From the NCBI GenBank assembly GCA_030526445.1, contig JAUNCV010000083.1, positions 1-8,738 on the forward strand: 8,738 nucleotides of DNA, read 5' to 3'. The number at the start of each line of letters is the position of its first letter. The first letter of the stretch is position 1. Shown in pieces: positions 1 to 7,411 of this stretch. The notes below the pieces were generated by a model. That model was not told the DNA's origin and did not search any database. It saw only the letters and a program-made list of their open reading frames with translations. The translations under genes and the position numbers were made by a program. This DNA is from Bacteroidales bacterium. GTDB taxonomy: Bacteria; Bacteroidota; Bacteroidia; Bacteroidales; UBA3663.

Positions 1-33
1 GTTCTTACTGCCAAGTTGGCTCTCACTTTCTAA
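1..33 (+). CDS. C-terminal end of a SusC/RagA-type TonB-dependent receptor (partial)
   Basis: The first 33 bases read in frame 1 as VLTAKLALTF followed by TAA. Alternating polar and hydrophobic residues ending in a terminal phenylalanine are the usual last beta-strand of an outer-membrane barrel, the signal recognised by the BAM complex. A SusD-family lipoprotein starts 12 bases later, and SusC genes almost always lie directly upstream of susD. The identification therefore rests on ten residues plus position. The rest of the receptor lies left of the window. If correct, it is the TonB-driven import channel for the ligand bound by the next gene product. Confidence 0.75.
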   Translation, partial: VLTAKLALTF

Positions 34-45
34 AAGCTTTCCATT

Positions 46-1584
46 ATGAACAAATATATTCTCTATACACTGTCTTTGGCTGCTACCACTTTTGCAGCTT
101 GCGAAGATCTTGACTTCGACGATCCAACAACTTTGACCAACGAAGAGGCCGTCGAGAAGATTGCTACTTTCAACTACACCTTGACAACAGGTGCCGTTCA
201 GAATCTTTTCTTTGCAACCACCGACGAGGCTGGTATTCACTTCAGTTTGCTGGCCGACCAGACTACCAATACCAATGGTTCGCGTAACTGGTGGAACTAT
301 GCTCAAGAGCCTCGCATCCGCATTCTGAACAGTTCTACCGAACGTTCTTACAGCGCATCGCTCAATACTTTTTTCAGCAGTTTTAGCCAGGCTAATCTCG
401 ATGCTACCAAGGTAATCGACTTCCTCGAAGACCAGAATGCTACAGCCTTCGATGACAACGGAAAAGACCGCACAATAGACTGCTTGATAGCTGCTTACTA
501 CGTAAAAGGTGTTTCGCAAGGTTATCTCGGAGCCATCTTCGACCGCGGCATTATTGTTGACGATGTCAAAGAAAGCCGTCGCGACTATAACGACTCTTAT
601 AAGGATCTTATCGCCAATGGCATTAAGCATATCGATAAGGCAATCCAGTTAGCCGAATCAGCGCCTTCGTTCAAATTCGACTTTCTGAAGAATCAGGAGA
701 TTGACAAAAAAACCTTCCTGCAGATTGCCAACACTGAGGCTGCAAAAATTCTTGCTGCTCAGGCTCGCGAGAAAAAAGAAGCTGAACAGTTGGGTGCCGA
801 TTATTGGAAGCGTGTTTACAACTACGCCTCAAAAGGTATCGAAAAAGATGTTATCTTCACTTATGTTTCGGGCGGTTACTACAACGAGCAGCTCCACCAG
901 CTGACCTACGACTACAACGGTCATGCCTACCTGCAGGCCGACGTCAAACTTCCTCACCTGGCCGACAAAACCCACACTTATCCAGCCTCATATCCCGAGG
1001 ATGACACGGTGTTGGGCGCAATTGAATCAGAAGATCCTCGCTTCTCTGAATACTTTGCCTACGACTCTGAATTTGGCATCATGATGTCTGCCCGTGGCCG
1101 CTGGTTGTTCAGCAACTACAAGCGTGTTCGCTGGCACAACAGCAACAATGCACTGAATATCGAGGGAGCTATCAATCCATATCTTTTGGCCGAAGAGTTG
1201 CGTCTGATCAAAGCCGATGCTCTCTACTTCCAGCACGATTATGCCGGAGCGGCTGCCATCCTCAACGAAGCCTCTGCCGCCCGCAAGGCCAAAGGCAAAC
1301 TGGCCGATGTTGCTGCCGACGCAAAAGCCATTGAAGATGCTATCCATTATGAATATGCCATCGAGATCGACGGCCTTGGAGGCGCTTTCGAGCCTTTCGG
1401 TTACATGCGTCGTCATGATTTGCTTCAGGGTGGCACTCCTACACAATATCCTGTTCCTCAGACCGAACTTGAGGTGATTGGCTTGGATGTATATAGCTTC
1501 GGTGGCAAACAGTACGCCGGCGAACGAGGCATCTGGGGCGAGCTTGCTACAGCCGAAGACAAAGGCTGGAAGGCTTCAAGATAA
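46..1584 (+). CDS. SusD/RagB-family outer-membrane nutrient-binding lipoprotein
   Basis: SusD-family proteins sit as lipoprotein lids on SusC channels at the cell surface and capture ligand for TonB-dependent import. The 512 residues begin with a short hydrophobic signal ending TTFAAC, so Cys19 is the likely lipidation site. The -3 residue is Phe, slightly off the usual lipobox. The mature end (CEDLDFDD) is acidic, in keeping with surface-export signals of Bacteroidota lipoproteins. Residues about 225-280 resemble the helical TPR-like core (FLQIANTEAAKILAAQAR, then a YNYASKGI-type helix). Residues about 380-410 hold the LLAEELRLIKADAL helix, and about 477-490 hold the family's C-terminal P-x-P-Q-x-E-L motif (QYPVPQTELEVIG). 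Length is typical. The ATG is 12 bases after the receptor stop, so co-transcription is nearly certain. Ligand specificity cannot be read from sequence; the downstream amidohydrolase hints at a non-glycan ligand. Confidence 0.9.
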   Translation: MNKYILYTLSLAATTFAACEDLDFDDPTTLTNEEAVEKIATFNYTLTTGAVQNLFFATTDEAGIHFSLLADQTTNTNGSRNWWNYAQEPRIRILNSSTERSYSASLNTFFSSFSQANLDATKVIDFLEDQNATAFDDNGKDRTIDCLIAAYYVKGVSQGYLGAIFDRGIIVDDVKESRRDYNDSYKDLIANGIKHIDKAIQLAESAPSFKFDFLKNQEIDKKTFLQIANTEAAKILAAQAREKKEAEQLGADYWKRVYNYASKGIEKDVIFTYVSGGYYNEQLHQLTYDYNGHAYLQADVKLPHLADKTHTYPASYPEDDTVLGAIESEDPRFSEYFAYDSEFGIMMSARGRWLFSNYKRVRWHNSNNALNIEGAINPYLLAEELRLIKADALYFQHDYAGAAAILNEASAARKAKGKLADVAADAKAIEDAIHYEYAIEIDGLGGAFEPFGYMRRHDLLQGGTPTQYPVPQTELEVIGLDVYSFGGKQYAGERGIWGELATAEDKGWKASR

Positions 1585-1627
1585 GCAACAAAGGCAATAA
1601 CCAAAACTAATGAAAATGTTTTGAACT

Positions 1628-3121
1628 ATGAGAATTAAGCAGATTTTGATTATTTCAGCATCACTTGCCCTTCTGACAGCAACGCCAGCATGGGCCCAAA
1701 ATAAAAAGGCTGCAAAGCCTCAGGTGGTGCAGAAAGTATATAAAGATAAGGCAGCCACACGTGCTCTTGCACAAATCGATGCCGACTTTGCCACATACGA
1801 TGCTTTGCAGAAGCAGATCTGGCGCCTTGGCGAACTTGGTTTTCTTGAACATAAAAGTGCAGAACTGCTCGAAAATCAGCTCGAAAGTGCAGGTTTTAGC
1901 ATCGAAAAAGGTGTGGCCGATATGCCATCGGCTTTCACAGCACGCTTTGGCAGCGGCAAGCCGGTGATTGGCATTCTGGCCGAATATGATGCGCTGCCTG
2001 GTCTGAGTCAGGATACAGTGCCCTATCGCAAACCTCTTGAAGAGAATGGTAGCGGTCATGGTTGCGGTCACAATGCATTTGGAGTGGGTTCGGTGGCTGG
2101 TGCTATTGCCATCAGCCAATGGCTCACCGAGAGCAAACAGGCCGGCACTGTAGTGGTGTATGGCACTCCGGCCGAAGAGGGCGGTGGCGGCAAAGTTTAT
2201 ATGGCACGCGATGGCGTCTTTGCCGATGCCGATGTGGTTTTCGACTGGCATCCAGCCTCTTCGCAAGGAGTTTCTACCGGCTTAGGCACCGCTATGACCA
2301 TGGTCGATTTCCGCTTCTACGGCAAAAGTGCCCATGCGGCAGGTAGCCCCTGGAAAGGCCGCTCTGCACTCGATGGTGTTGAGGCACTTGACTATATGGT
2401 CAATCTCCTTCGCGAACACGTTCCTGCCAGCAGCCGCATCCATTATGTGATTGCCAATGGCGGTGAAGCTCCGAATGTGGTGCCAGAATACGCTCGCGTC
2501 AGCTATTATATCCGTTCGCCTAAGCGTGAGACTTTGGCCGAGATTCAGAAATGGATCTTCGATGCTGCCGATGCTGCAGCCTTAGGCACACAAACTCGCG
2601 TAGAGAAAGAGATTATCTGCGGTTATTATGAAAAACTGCCTAACCGCCTGTTACAGCAGCTTTTGCAAGATAATCTTGAACACGTTGGCGCACCTGTCTG
2701 GGATGATCGAGAAATAGCTTTTGCCAACGAGATCAAGAAGACGCTCGATATCGACGTTCCTCTCGAAAATGCCTTCAAGATTCAACCTCTTCCCGAATTG
2801 GAAAAAGAGGGACAGGGCGGTTCGTCTGATGTGGGCGATGTGAGCTGGGTTGTTCCTAATGCAGGCTTCGGCACAGCGACCTTTGTACCAGGTTCGGCCG
2901 GACACTCATGGCAGAATGTTGCGGTCGATGGCACCACCATTGGCACCAAGAGCGCTATCGTGGCAGGTAAAGTCTTTGCACTTTCGGCCATAGAGCTTTT
3001 CCTCAATCCGAAACTGATTGAACAAGTAAAGCAAGAATTTAACGAACGTCGAGGCAACGACTTCGTTTATAAACCACTGTTGGGCGATCGTCGTCCTGCC
3101 TACGACTATCGCAAAAAGTAA
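1628..3121 (+). CDS. Exported M20-family amidohydrolase, AbgB-like
   Basis: This is a metal-dependent amidohydrolase of the M20 (M20D) peptidase family, most like AbgB, the subunit B of p-aminobenzoyl-glutamate hydrolase; related enzymes cleave N-acyl amino acids. The 497 residues start with a Sec signal peptide (about residues 1-23, ending TPAWAQ), so the enzyme is probably periplasmic, unlike E. coli AbgB. Visible metal and catalytic residues are Cys146 and His148 in GHGCGHN, Glu183-Glu184 in TPAEEGGGGK, His208 in DWHPA and His426 in PGSAGHSWQ. The lid/dimerisation domain spans about 220-330, with GKSAHAAGSPWKG at its start (His236). The GSSDVGDVSWVVP segment near 398-410 is very AbgB-like. 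No AbgA partner is present. It begins 43 bases after the SusD stop with no terminator between, so it is probably in the same operon. The A-rich leader has no clear Shine-Dalgarno, as usual for the phylum. The family is clear; the substrate is unknown. Confidence 0.88.
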   Translation: MRIKQILIISASLALLTATPAWAQNKKAAKPQVVQKVYKDKAATRALAQIDADFATYDALQKQIWRLGELGFLEHKSAELLENQLESAGFSIEKGVADMPSAFTARFGSGKPVIGILAEYDALPGLSQDTVPYRKPLEENGSGHGCGHNAFGVGSVAGAIAISQWLTESKQAGTVVVYGTPAEEGGGGKVYMARDGVFADADVVFDWHPASSQGVSTGLGTAMTMVDFRFYGKSAHAAGSPWKGRSALDGVEALDYMVNLLREHVPASSRIHYVIANGGEAPNVVPEYARVSYYIRSPKRETLAEIQKWIFDAADAAALGTQTRVEKEIICGYYEKLPNRLLQQLLQDNLEHVGAPVWDDREIAFANEIKKTLDIDVPLENAFKIQPLPELEKEGQGGSSDVGDVSWVVPNAGFGTATFVPGSAGHSWQNVAVDGTTIGTKSAIVAGKVFALSAIELFLNPKLIEQVKQEFNERRGNDFVYKPLLGDRRPAYDYRKK

Positions 3122-3137
3122 CAAAAGTTGTATTAAT

Positions 3138-3180
3138 TAACGCACCGAGGGCAATATTTTGCTGCTCAGTGCGTTATTAT
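3138..3180 (+). terminator. Long stem-loop after the M20 gene, possible terminator or attenuator
   Basis: TAACGCACCGAG (3138-3149) can pair with CTCAGTGCGTTA (3165-3176), with one C/A mismatch. The stem continues inward through GGCAA (3150-3154) against TTGCT (3159-3163), with a bulged G, around a short AT loop. An AT-rich tract (TTATTATATTA) follows rather than a clean T-run. It begins 16 bases past the M20 stop and ends about 30 bases before the transporter start. It may end or attenuate the SusCD-M20 transcript, leaving transporter expression partly uncoupled. Pairing is seen directly; function is inferred. Confidence 0.55.
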
Positions 3181-3209
3181 ATTATAGTTTCCGAATAAAA
3201 CACTTCATT

Positions 3210-4412
3210 ATGTTTCAGAAGAATAAACAACTTTTTATCTGGATAGGCGCTTTGCTCTTGGGCGGCGCTCTTGGCTACCTGGGACTTCCCTGGCTCAACA
3301 CTGTTGCCGACTTCGTGGCCACTATTTATACACGCCTGTTTCAGTTTGTAGCAGTTCCTACCATTGCACTGGCGGTTGTCACCACACTCTCTTCACTGGG
3401 TTCTCAGGCCGAGGCTGGAAAGCTTTTTCGCAAGACAATCAGTTACACGCTGCTCACCACTTTTGCTGCGGGCATTGTGGCTCTTTTGCTCTATAGCTGG
3501 GTTGCACCGGGCAATCTGCCAGCCGAGCTGTTTGCATCGGCCGAAACCTCTGTGGCATCGAACACCGAACAACTCTCGTACCTTGACCATCTCATCAGCG
3601 TCATCCCCAACAATATCATCACGCCTTTTGCTGCGGGCAATGTGCTGAGCATCCTGCTGGTGGCGTTCGGCATGGGCATTGCTTTGGCCAAAATGCCTCA
3701 GACAGAGAATCGTGCCACGCTTTTACGCGTCATCTTTGGCTTGCAAGAGTTGCTCTTCACCGCCATTCGCGGACTCATCTGGGCGCTGCCTTTGGGCATT
3801 GTGGCCTTTGCCGCTCAGCTCTCAGCACAGATTGAGGCGGGCGTAGTTGTTGGCTCTTTGGGCAAATATGTTGCGGTCATCCTGAGCTGCAATTTCTTGC
3901 AAATCTTTGTGGTTCTGCCTCTTTTCCTGCTGGCTTGCGGACTCAATCCATGGCGCACTTTCCGAGCCATGACACCCGCTGTGCTGATGGCACTCTTCAC
4001 CAAGAGTTCGGCAGCCACTTTGCCTGTCACCATTCAGTCGGCCGAAGAGCGTCTGGGCGCACAGCCTCGTGTGGCTCGCTTTGTATTGCCTATCTGCACC
4101 ACGGTCAATATGAACGGCTGTGCAGCATTCATTCTGGTCACTTCGCTGTTTGTGATGCAGAATGGTGGCGTGGTCATTGATTTGCCTACCATGCTGTTGT
4201 GGCTTCTCATTGCGGTCTTCTCGGCCATAGGCAATGCCGGTGTGCCCATGGGTTGCTATTTCCTCACGCTCTCGCTCATGGCGGGACAAGGCGCACCCAT
4301 CAGCATCATGGGCATCATCCTTCCTATCTTCACCATCATCGATATGATTGAAACGGCCGAAAACGTCTGGAGCGACTCCTGCGTTTGCGCCATTGTAAAT
4401 AAAGAGATATAA
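3210..4412 (+). CDS. SLC1/DAACS-family cation:amino acid (dicarboxylate) symporter
   Basis: A 400-residue inner-membrane secondary transporter of the GltPh/DctA family, expected to couple uptake to Na+ or H+. I start it at ATG 3210 (MFQKNKQLFIWIG), because the longer frame opens at a TTG inside the preceding hairpin. Many hydrophobic segments are present. HP1 carries the serine motif FTKSSAATLP (about 263-272), TM7 carries NMNG (300-303) where most relatives have NMDG, and HP2 carries GNAGVPMG (341-348). TM8 carries DMIETAENVWSD (378-389). By alignment from memory to GltPh, Asp378, Asn385 and Asp389 match D394, N401 and D405, but Glu381 replaces R397, the arginine that binds acidic side chains. 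A glutamate, aspartate or dicarboxylate substrate is therefore unlikely; a neutral or cationic amino acid is more plausible. It probably imports a product of the upstream hydrolase. A weak TTG/TATAGTTT promoter-like pair lies at 3159-3190. Confidence 0.88.
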   Translation: MFQKNKQLFIWIGALLLGGALGYLGLPWLNTVADFVATIYTRLFQFVAVPTIALAVVTTLSSLGSQAEAGKLFRKTISYTLLTTFAAGIVALLLYSWVAPGNLPAELFASAETSVASNTEQLSYLDHLISVIPNNIITPFAAGNVLSILLVAFGMGIALAKMPQTENRATLLRVIFGLQELLFTAIRGLIWALPLGIVAFAAQLSAQIEAGVVVGSLGKYVAVILSCNFLQIFVVLPLFLLACGLNPWRTFRAMTPAVLMALFTKSSAATLPVTIQSAEERLGAQPRVARFVLPICTTVNMNGCAAFILVTSLFVMQNGGVVIDLPTMLLWLLIAVFSAIGNAGVPMGCYFLTLSLMAGQGAPISIMGIILPIFTIIDMIETAENVWSDSCVCAIVNKEI

Positions 4413-4441
4413 TTTTCAAGCCAATAGACTGATTCAAAGAA

Positions 4442-4487
4442 GGCGGCACAGAAAATGCGTCAGTGCCGCCGTTGTTTATTTATTTCA
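4442..4487 (+). terminator. Rho-independent terminator of the transporter gene
   Basis: GGCGGCAC (4442-4449) pairs perfectly with GTGCCGCC (4463-4470) across a 13-base loop. A T-rich tail (GTTGTTTATTTATTT) follows on the + strand. The stem starts 29 bases after the transporter stop and lies between convergent genes. On the - strand the stem is followed by TTCTTTG, so it could weakly stop GH2 transcription as well, but the + direction is clearly favoured. Confidence 0.8.
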
Positions 4488-4493
4488 GAAAAA

Positions 4494-7094
4494 TTAATTC
4501 ACATCAATCTTCAGCTTGCTAGCCTTAACGCCCTTGCCGCTAACGGTGAGGGTCGAAAGTCCGGCCTTGTCAGTAGCCTCAACCACGAGGACAAGCTGTC
4601 CCTTGAAAGCCTTCATGGCTGGGTTGGTGAAGACTTCGAGCGAAGTGGCATCGCCATTACAGCAAGAGTTGAACTTGGCCGATGCGCCCTTGACCGAGAA
4701 GCTGAGCTGGGTGTCGGCCTCAGGGCAGAGGTTGCCGTCTTTATCAACCACACGCACGGTGACGAAAGTGAGGTTCGGACAGTCGAGTGCGCGGCCCTTT
4801 TCATCGAGCGGAATAGCATTCATGGCGTCACGGTCGGCCACAAGCTCAATGTGGTGAGGCTTACCGGCTGTGCGAACAACCTCTTCGGCCACCGCCTTGC
4901 CGTTGGCATCATAAGCCACCACTTTCAGTTCGCCTGGCTCATAAGCCACATCCATCCAGCGGAGACGATAACGGTCCAATCGGTTCTTGCCCTCTGGTGC
5001 GTTCGGATTAGCAAAGAGCGAATAGCCGCCCCATGGCATTGGCTCCTGAATGCGGTCAGCCTCATAATCTTCGAGCGAAATGTCTGAGTGCTTCTTTCTT
5101 CCCTGGCTCTTGCCATTCACAAAAAGCTCAGCCTCAGGATAATTGGTGTAGCAGAAAACAGGAGTCTTCTCGCCCTCTCGGCCCTGCCAGTTCCAGTGAG
5201 GCAAGAGGTGCAAAGTCTCTTTCTCAGGTGCCCAGTGTGTGCGATAAAGCCATACACGATCCTTTGGCAGACCGGCCAGGTCATAGATGCCGAAATAAGA
5301 GCTGCGCGATGGCCAATATTCGTCGTATGGAGTTGGTTCACCCAGGTAGTCGAAACCGGTCCACACAAACTCGCCAATCACCCAAGGGCACTTGTCCTGA
5401 TACATCCAGTCATCGTCGGGCAAGTTGCTCCAGATGCACGATTCGAGGTCGTATGACGAAATCTGACCATCTTCATAAGCTGTGCCATGTTCCTCTGTTA
5501 CAGGGAATTTGTACACACCACGACTCGATACGGTCGATGCAGTTTCCGAGCCCAACACAATGCCCTTAGGCGACATTTCGAGACCTTTCTTATAAACATG
5601 CAAGCGATAGTTGAAGCCCACAATGTCGCTCTCCTGCCAAACGCCACTATACATAGGCGCCTCGCCTTGGTCGCAACCCTGAGTACATGGGCGGGTGCCA
5701 TCCAAAAGGTGTATAAGGTCTTGAATCCTACGCGTGTAAGTCAAACCTGTTGCATTGCCCTGGTCTGGAATTTCGTTACCGATGCTCCACATCACAATGC
5801 TTGGGTGGTTGCGATGCACCTTCACAAGGTTCGTAAAGTCGCGCTCCCACCAGTCTTCAAAGAAGCGTGAGTAGCCATTCTTGCACTTAGGAAAAACCCA
5901 CATGTCGCACGATTCGGCCATGACAAGCATGCCCATTTCGTCGCAAATATCCATCTGCCAAGGTGCTGGCATGTTGTGCGAAGTGCGGATGGCGTCGCAG
6001 CCCATCTCTTTGAGCAAACGCACCTGACGGCGGAAGGCATCCTTATTGAATGCAGCGCCCAACGGGCCCATATCGTGATGCAGACAAACGCCCTTGAACT
6101 TGCGCACCTGACCATTGAGCTTGAAGCCCTCGGTAGTGTATTCAATATCGCGAATACCCACGGTTGTGGTCTGCAAGTCCCACTCCTTATCGCCCTCCAT
6201 GAGGCGGGTTTCGAGCGTGTAGAGTGCAGGATGTTCAGGGCTCCAGAGCTTGGCATTCTTTACGACAAGAATATCAATAGCCTCCTGACTGTCATTAACA
6301 TCCTTTGTTTTTTCGGCCACAACATTGCCCGAAGCATCTTTCAAGGTGTGTGTTACCTTGAGCTTCACGCCAGGCTGAACATCGCGCGTCTTGGCCGAAA
6401 TCTTGAGACGAGCCTCTTCGGCCATAGTAGCATCGGCATTTACGCCCTTGACCATTGTGGTTCGTGCAAAAGTGTCCCAGGTTTCAAGGGCAATATGCTG
6501 GCTAAGTTGCAAGCGAACAGGACGATAGAGGCCAGCGCCCGGATACCAGCGGCTCGATTCCTCAACATTCTGCAAATGCACTGCCAACGTATGCTTGCCG
6601 GGCAAGAGTTTGCCCTCCATGCTTCGGTCACGAGGCAGCGCGTTTGTTATATCAATTTTAAAGGTGTTATAGCCATATGCCCAATAGCCAACCTCCTGAC
6701 CATCAAGATAGACGCGAGGTTCGGCCATGGCGCCATCGAACACCAGTTCGGCATGGCTATAGCCTTCGGGAATCTCAATTTCGGTGCGATACCAGCCTTC
6801 GCCAATCCAGGGCAAAGAGCCCGAGCGGCCGGTCTTTTCGGTGGCTTCGGTCTCGCCATTCTGCACAATGGCCACAACCTGTTTGTCAATCTCTTTGTCG
6901 AAAGGACCGCTGATGGCCCAGTCGTGCGGGATGGATACTTTCTGCCACTTGGCGTCATTAAAATCGGTTTGCTCTGCTCCCTGTGCAGCGCCCTTCTGGA
7001 ACTTCCAGCCACTCAGCAGCAGCTGTTCGTTGCGCTGAGCCAAGGCATTGGCCATGAGGGCCGAAAACAGTGTCAAAGTTAGGATGCGTTTCAT
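4494..7094 (-). CDS. Secreted glycoside hydrolase family 2, beta-galactosidase-like
   Basis: A retaining beta-glycosidase of family GH2, most likely a beta-galactosidase acting in the periplasm or at the surface. The 866 residues begin with a Sec signal peptide (MKRILTLTLFSALMANALAQ). The order is a jelly-roll sugar-binding domain (about 22-200), an Ig-like domain (about 205-315), a TIM barrel (about 318-610, starting GQVRKFKGVCLHHD), a DUF4982-type domain (about 625-700) and a C-terminal GH2 Ig-like domain (about 735-866). The acid/base is Glu441 in MWSIGNE and the nucleophile is Glu517 in VLGSETAS. DAIRTSHNMP (367-376) is the usual active-site segment. Length and architecture match Bacteroidota GH2 enzymes of polysaccharide loci. 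The start is supported by the signal peptide and by a promoter match about 54 bases upstream. It converges on the transporter gene. Beta-galactosidase is the commonest activity for this architecture, but other beta-linked sugars are possible. Confidence 0.92.
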   Translation of the reverse strand: MKRILTLTLFSALMANALAQRNEQLLLSGWKFQKGAAQGAEQTDFNDAKWQKVSIPHDWAISGPFDKEIDKQVVAIVQNGETEATEKTGRSGSLPWIGEGWYRTEIEIPEGYSHAELVFDGAMAEPRVYLDGQEVGYWAYGYNTFKIDITNALPRDRSMEGKLLPGKHTLAVHLQNVEESSRWYPGAGLYRPVRLQLSQHIALETWDTFARTTMVKGVNADATMAEEARLKISAKTRDVQPGVKLKVTHTLKDASGNVVAEKTKDVNDSQEAIDILVVKNAKLWSPEHPALYTLETRLMEGDKEWDLQTTTVGIRDIEYTTEGFKLNGQVRKFKGVCLHHDMGPLGAAFNKDAFRRQVRLLKEMGCDAIRTSHNMPAPWQMDICDEMGMLVMAESCDMWVFPKCKNGYSRFFEDWWERDFTNLVKVHRNHPSIVMWSIGNEIPDQGNATGLTYTRRIQDLIHLLDGTRPCTQGCDQGEAPMYSGVWQESDIVGFNYRLHVYKKGLEMSPKGIVLGSETASTVSSRGVYKFPVTEEHGTAYEDGQISSYDLESCIWSNLPDDDWMYQDKCPWVIGEFVWTGFDYLGEPTPYDEYWPSRSSYFGIYDLAGLPKDRVWLYRTHWAPEKETLHLLPHWNWQGREGEKTPVFCYTNYPEAELFVNGKSQGRKKHSDISLEDYEADRIQEPMPWGGYSLFANPNAPEGKNRLDRYRLRWMDVAYEPGELKVVAYDANGKAVAEEVVRTAGKPHHIELVADRDAMNAIPLDEKGRALDCPNLTFVTVRVVDKDGNLCPEADTQLSFSVKGASAKFNSCCNGDATSLEVFTNPAMKAFKGQLVLVVEATDKAGLSTLTVSGKGVKASKLKIDVN

Positions 7095-7147
7095 ATTTTA
7101 AGTTGGATTTTTACACTCATTGAGAGTTATTTTACGAAAATTCGGTG

Positions 7148-7177
7148 CAAATCTACACAATAAAAAAAGAATATCAA
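7148..7177 (-). promoter_or_regulatory. Candidate Bacteroidota-type promoter for the GH2 gene
   Basis: Read on the - strand, TAGATTTG (7155 down to 7148) fits the Bacteroidota -7 consensus TANNTTTG exactly. A TTG (7177 down to 7175) lies 19 bases upstream, within the 19-21 base spacing expected for the -33 element. Transcription would start near 7141, giving a leader of roughly 45 bases before the GH2 ATG. The sequence match is direct; the activity is inferred. Confidence 0.65.
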
Positions 7178-7279
7178 TGTTTTTTGCACACATTTTAAAT
7201 AAATAGCTGCATTTTGCATCGATATTCATTTCTTTTTGATTTTCCCATAGTTTTCGAGCCTTCTCTGATGGTGAATTTC

Positions 7280-7303
7280 ATCTTTTTTGACAAATAAAAA
7301 GAT
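7280..7303. repeat. AT-rich inverted repeat upstream of the GH2 promoter
   Basis: ATCTTTTT (7280-7287) and AAAAAGAT (7296-7303) form a perfect 8-bp inverted repeat around TGACAAAT. It lies roughly 100 bases upstream of the putative -33 element of GH2. In such AT-rich sequence an 8-bp palindrome can arise by chance, so an operator role is only a possibility. Confidence 0.35.
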
Positions 7304-7344
7304 AACTTCAGTAATACCCAAATTTTAGGGTTCTATGATGATCG

Positions 7345-7386
7345 AGGCTTATCTTAATAGAAGACCAAGGCTCATCTTAATAGAAG
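7345..7386. repeat. Two 19-bp direct repeats, 23 bp apart
   Basis: AGGCTTATCTTAATAGAAG (7345-7363) recurs as AGGCTCATCTTAATAGAAG (7368-7386), identical at 18 of 19 positions and offset by 23 bases. A degenerate third copy (AGGCTTAAGAGAAG) begins at 7396. Near-helical spacing puts the copies on roughly the same face of DNA, which suits a dimeric regulator. They lie about 170-210 bases upstream of the candidate GH2 promoter. A local duplication without function is the alternative. Confidence 0.7.
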
Positions 7387-7411
7387 GGTCGGCAAAGGCT
7401 TAAGAGAAGGG

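Noticed and set aside
1661..2266. 201-codon - strand frame antisense to the M20 gene
   Set aside because: It overlaps the signal peptide and metal-site region of a well-supported gene, and its product is low in recognisable structure.
3159..3190. Separate promoter for the transporter (TTG, 21 nt, TATAGTTT)
   Set aside because: The -7 element matches the consensus poorly, so it is mentioned in the gene entry but not called as a feature.
3159..3209. N-terminal extension of the transporter from TTG at 3159
   Set aside because: The TTG lies within the stem-loop and the added 17 residues do not look like a family N-terminus. ATG 3210 gives a normal SLC1 start.
4455..5087. 210-codon + strand frame starting at the transporter terminator
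   Set aside because: It begins inside the terminator loop and runs antisense to the GH2 C-terminus. No recognisable domain or promoter.
5976..7082. 368-codon open frame on the + strand antisense to GH2
   Set aside because: It lies wholly inside the GH2 gene, whose domains and catalytic residues are clear. Its translation matches no family I recognise and looks like a codon-bias shadow.
7345..7409. CRISPR-like array from the direct repeats
   Set aside because: There are only two good copies with a 4-base gap and no spacers of normal length, and no cas genes are nearby.
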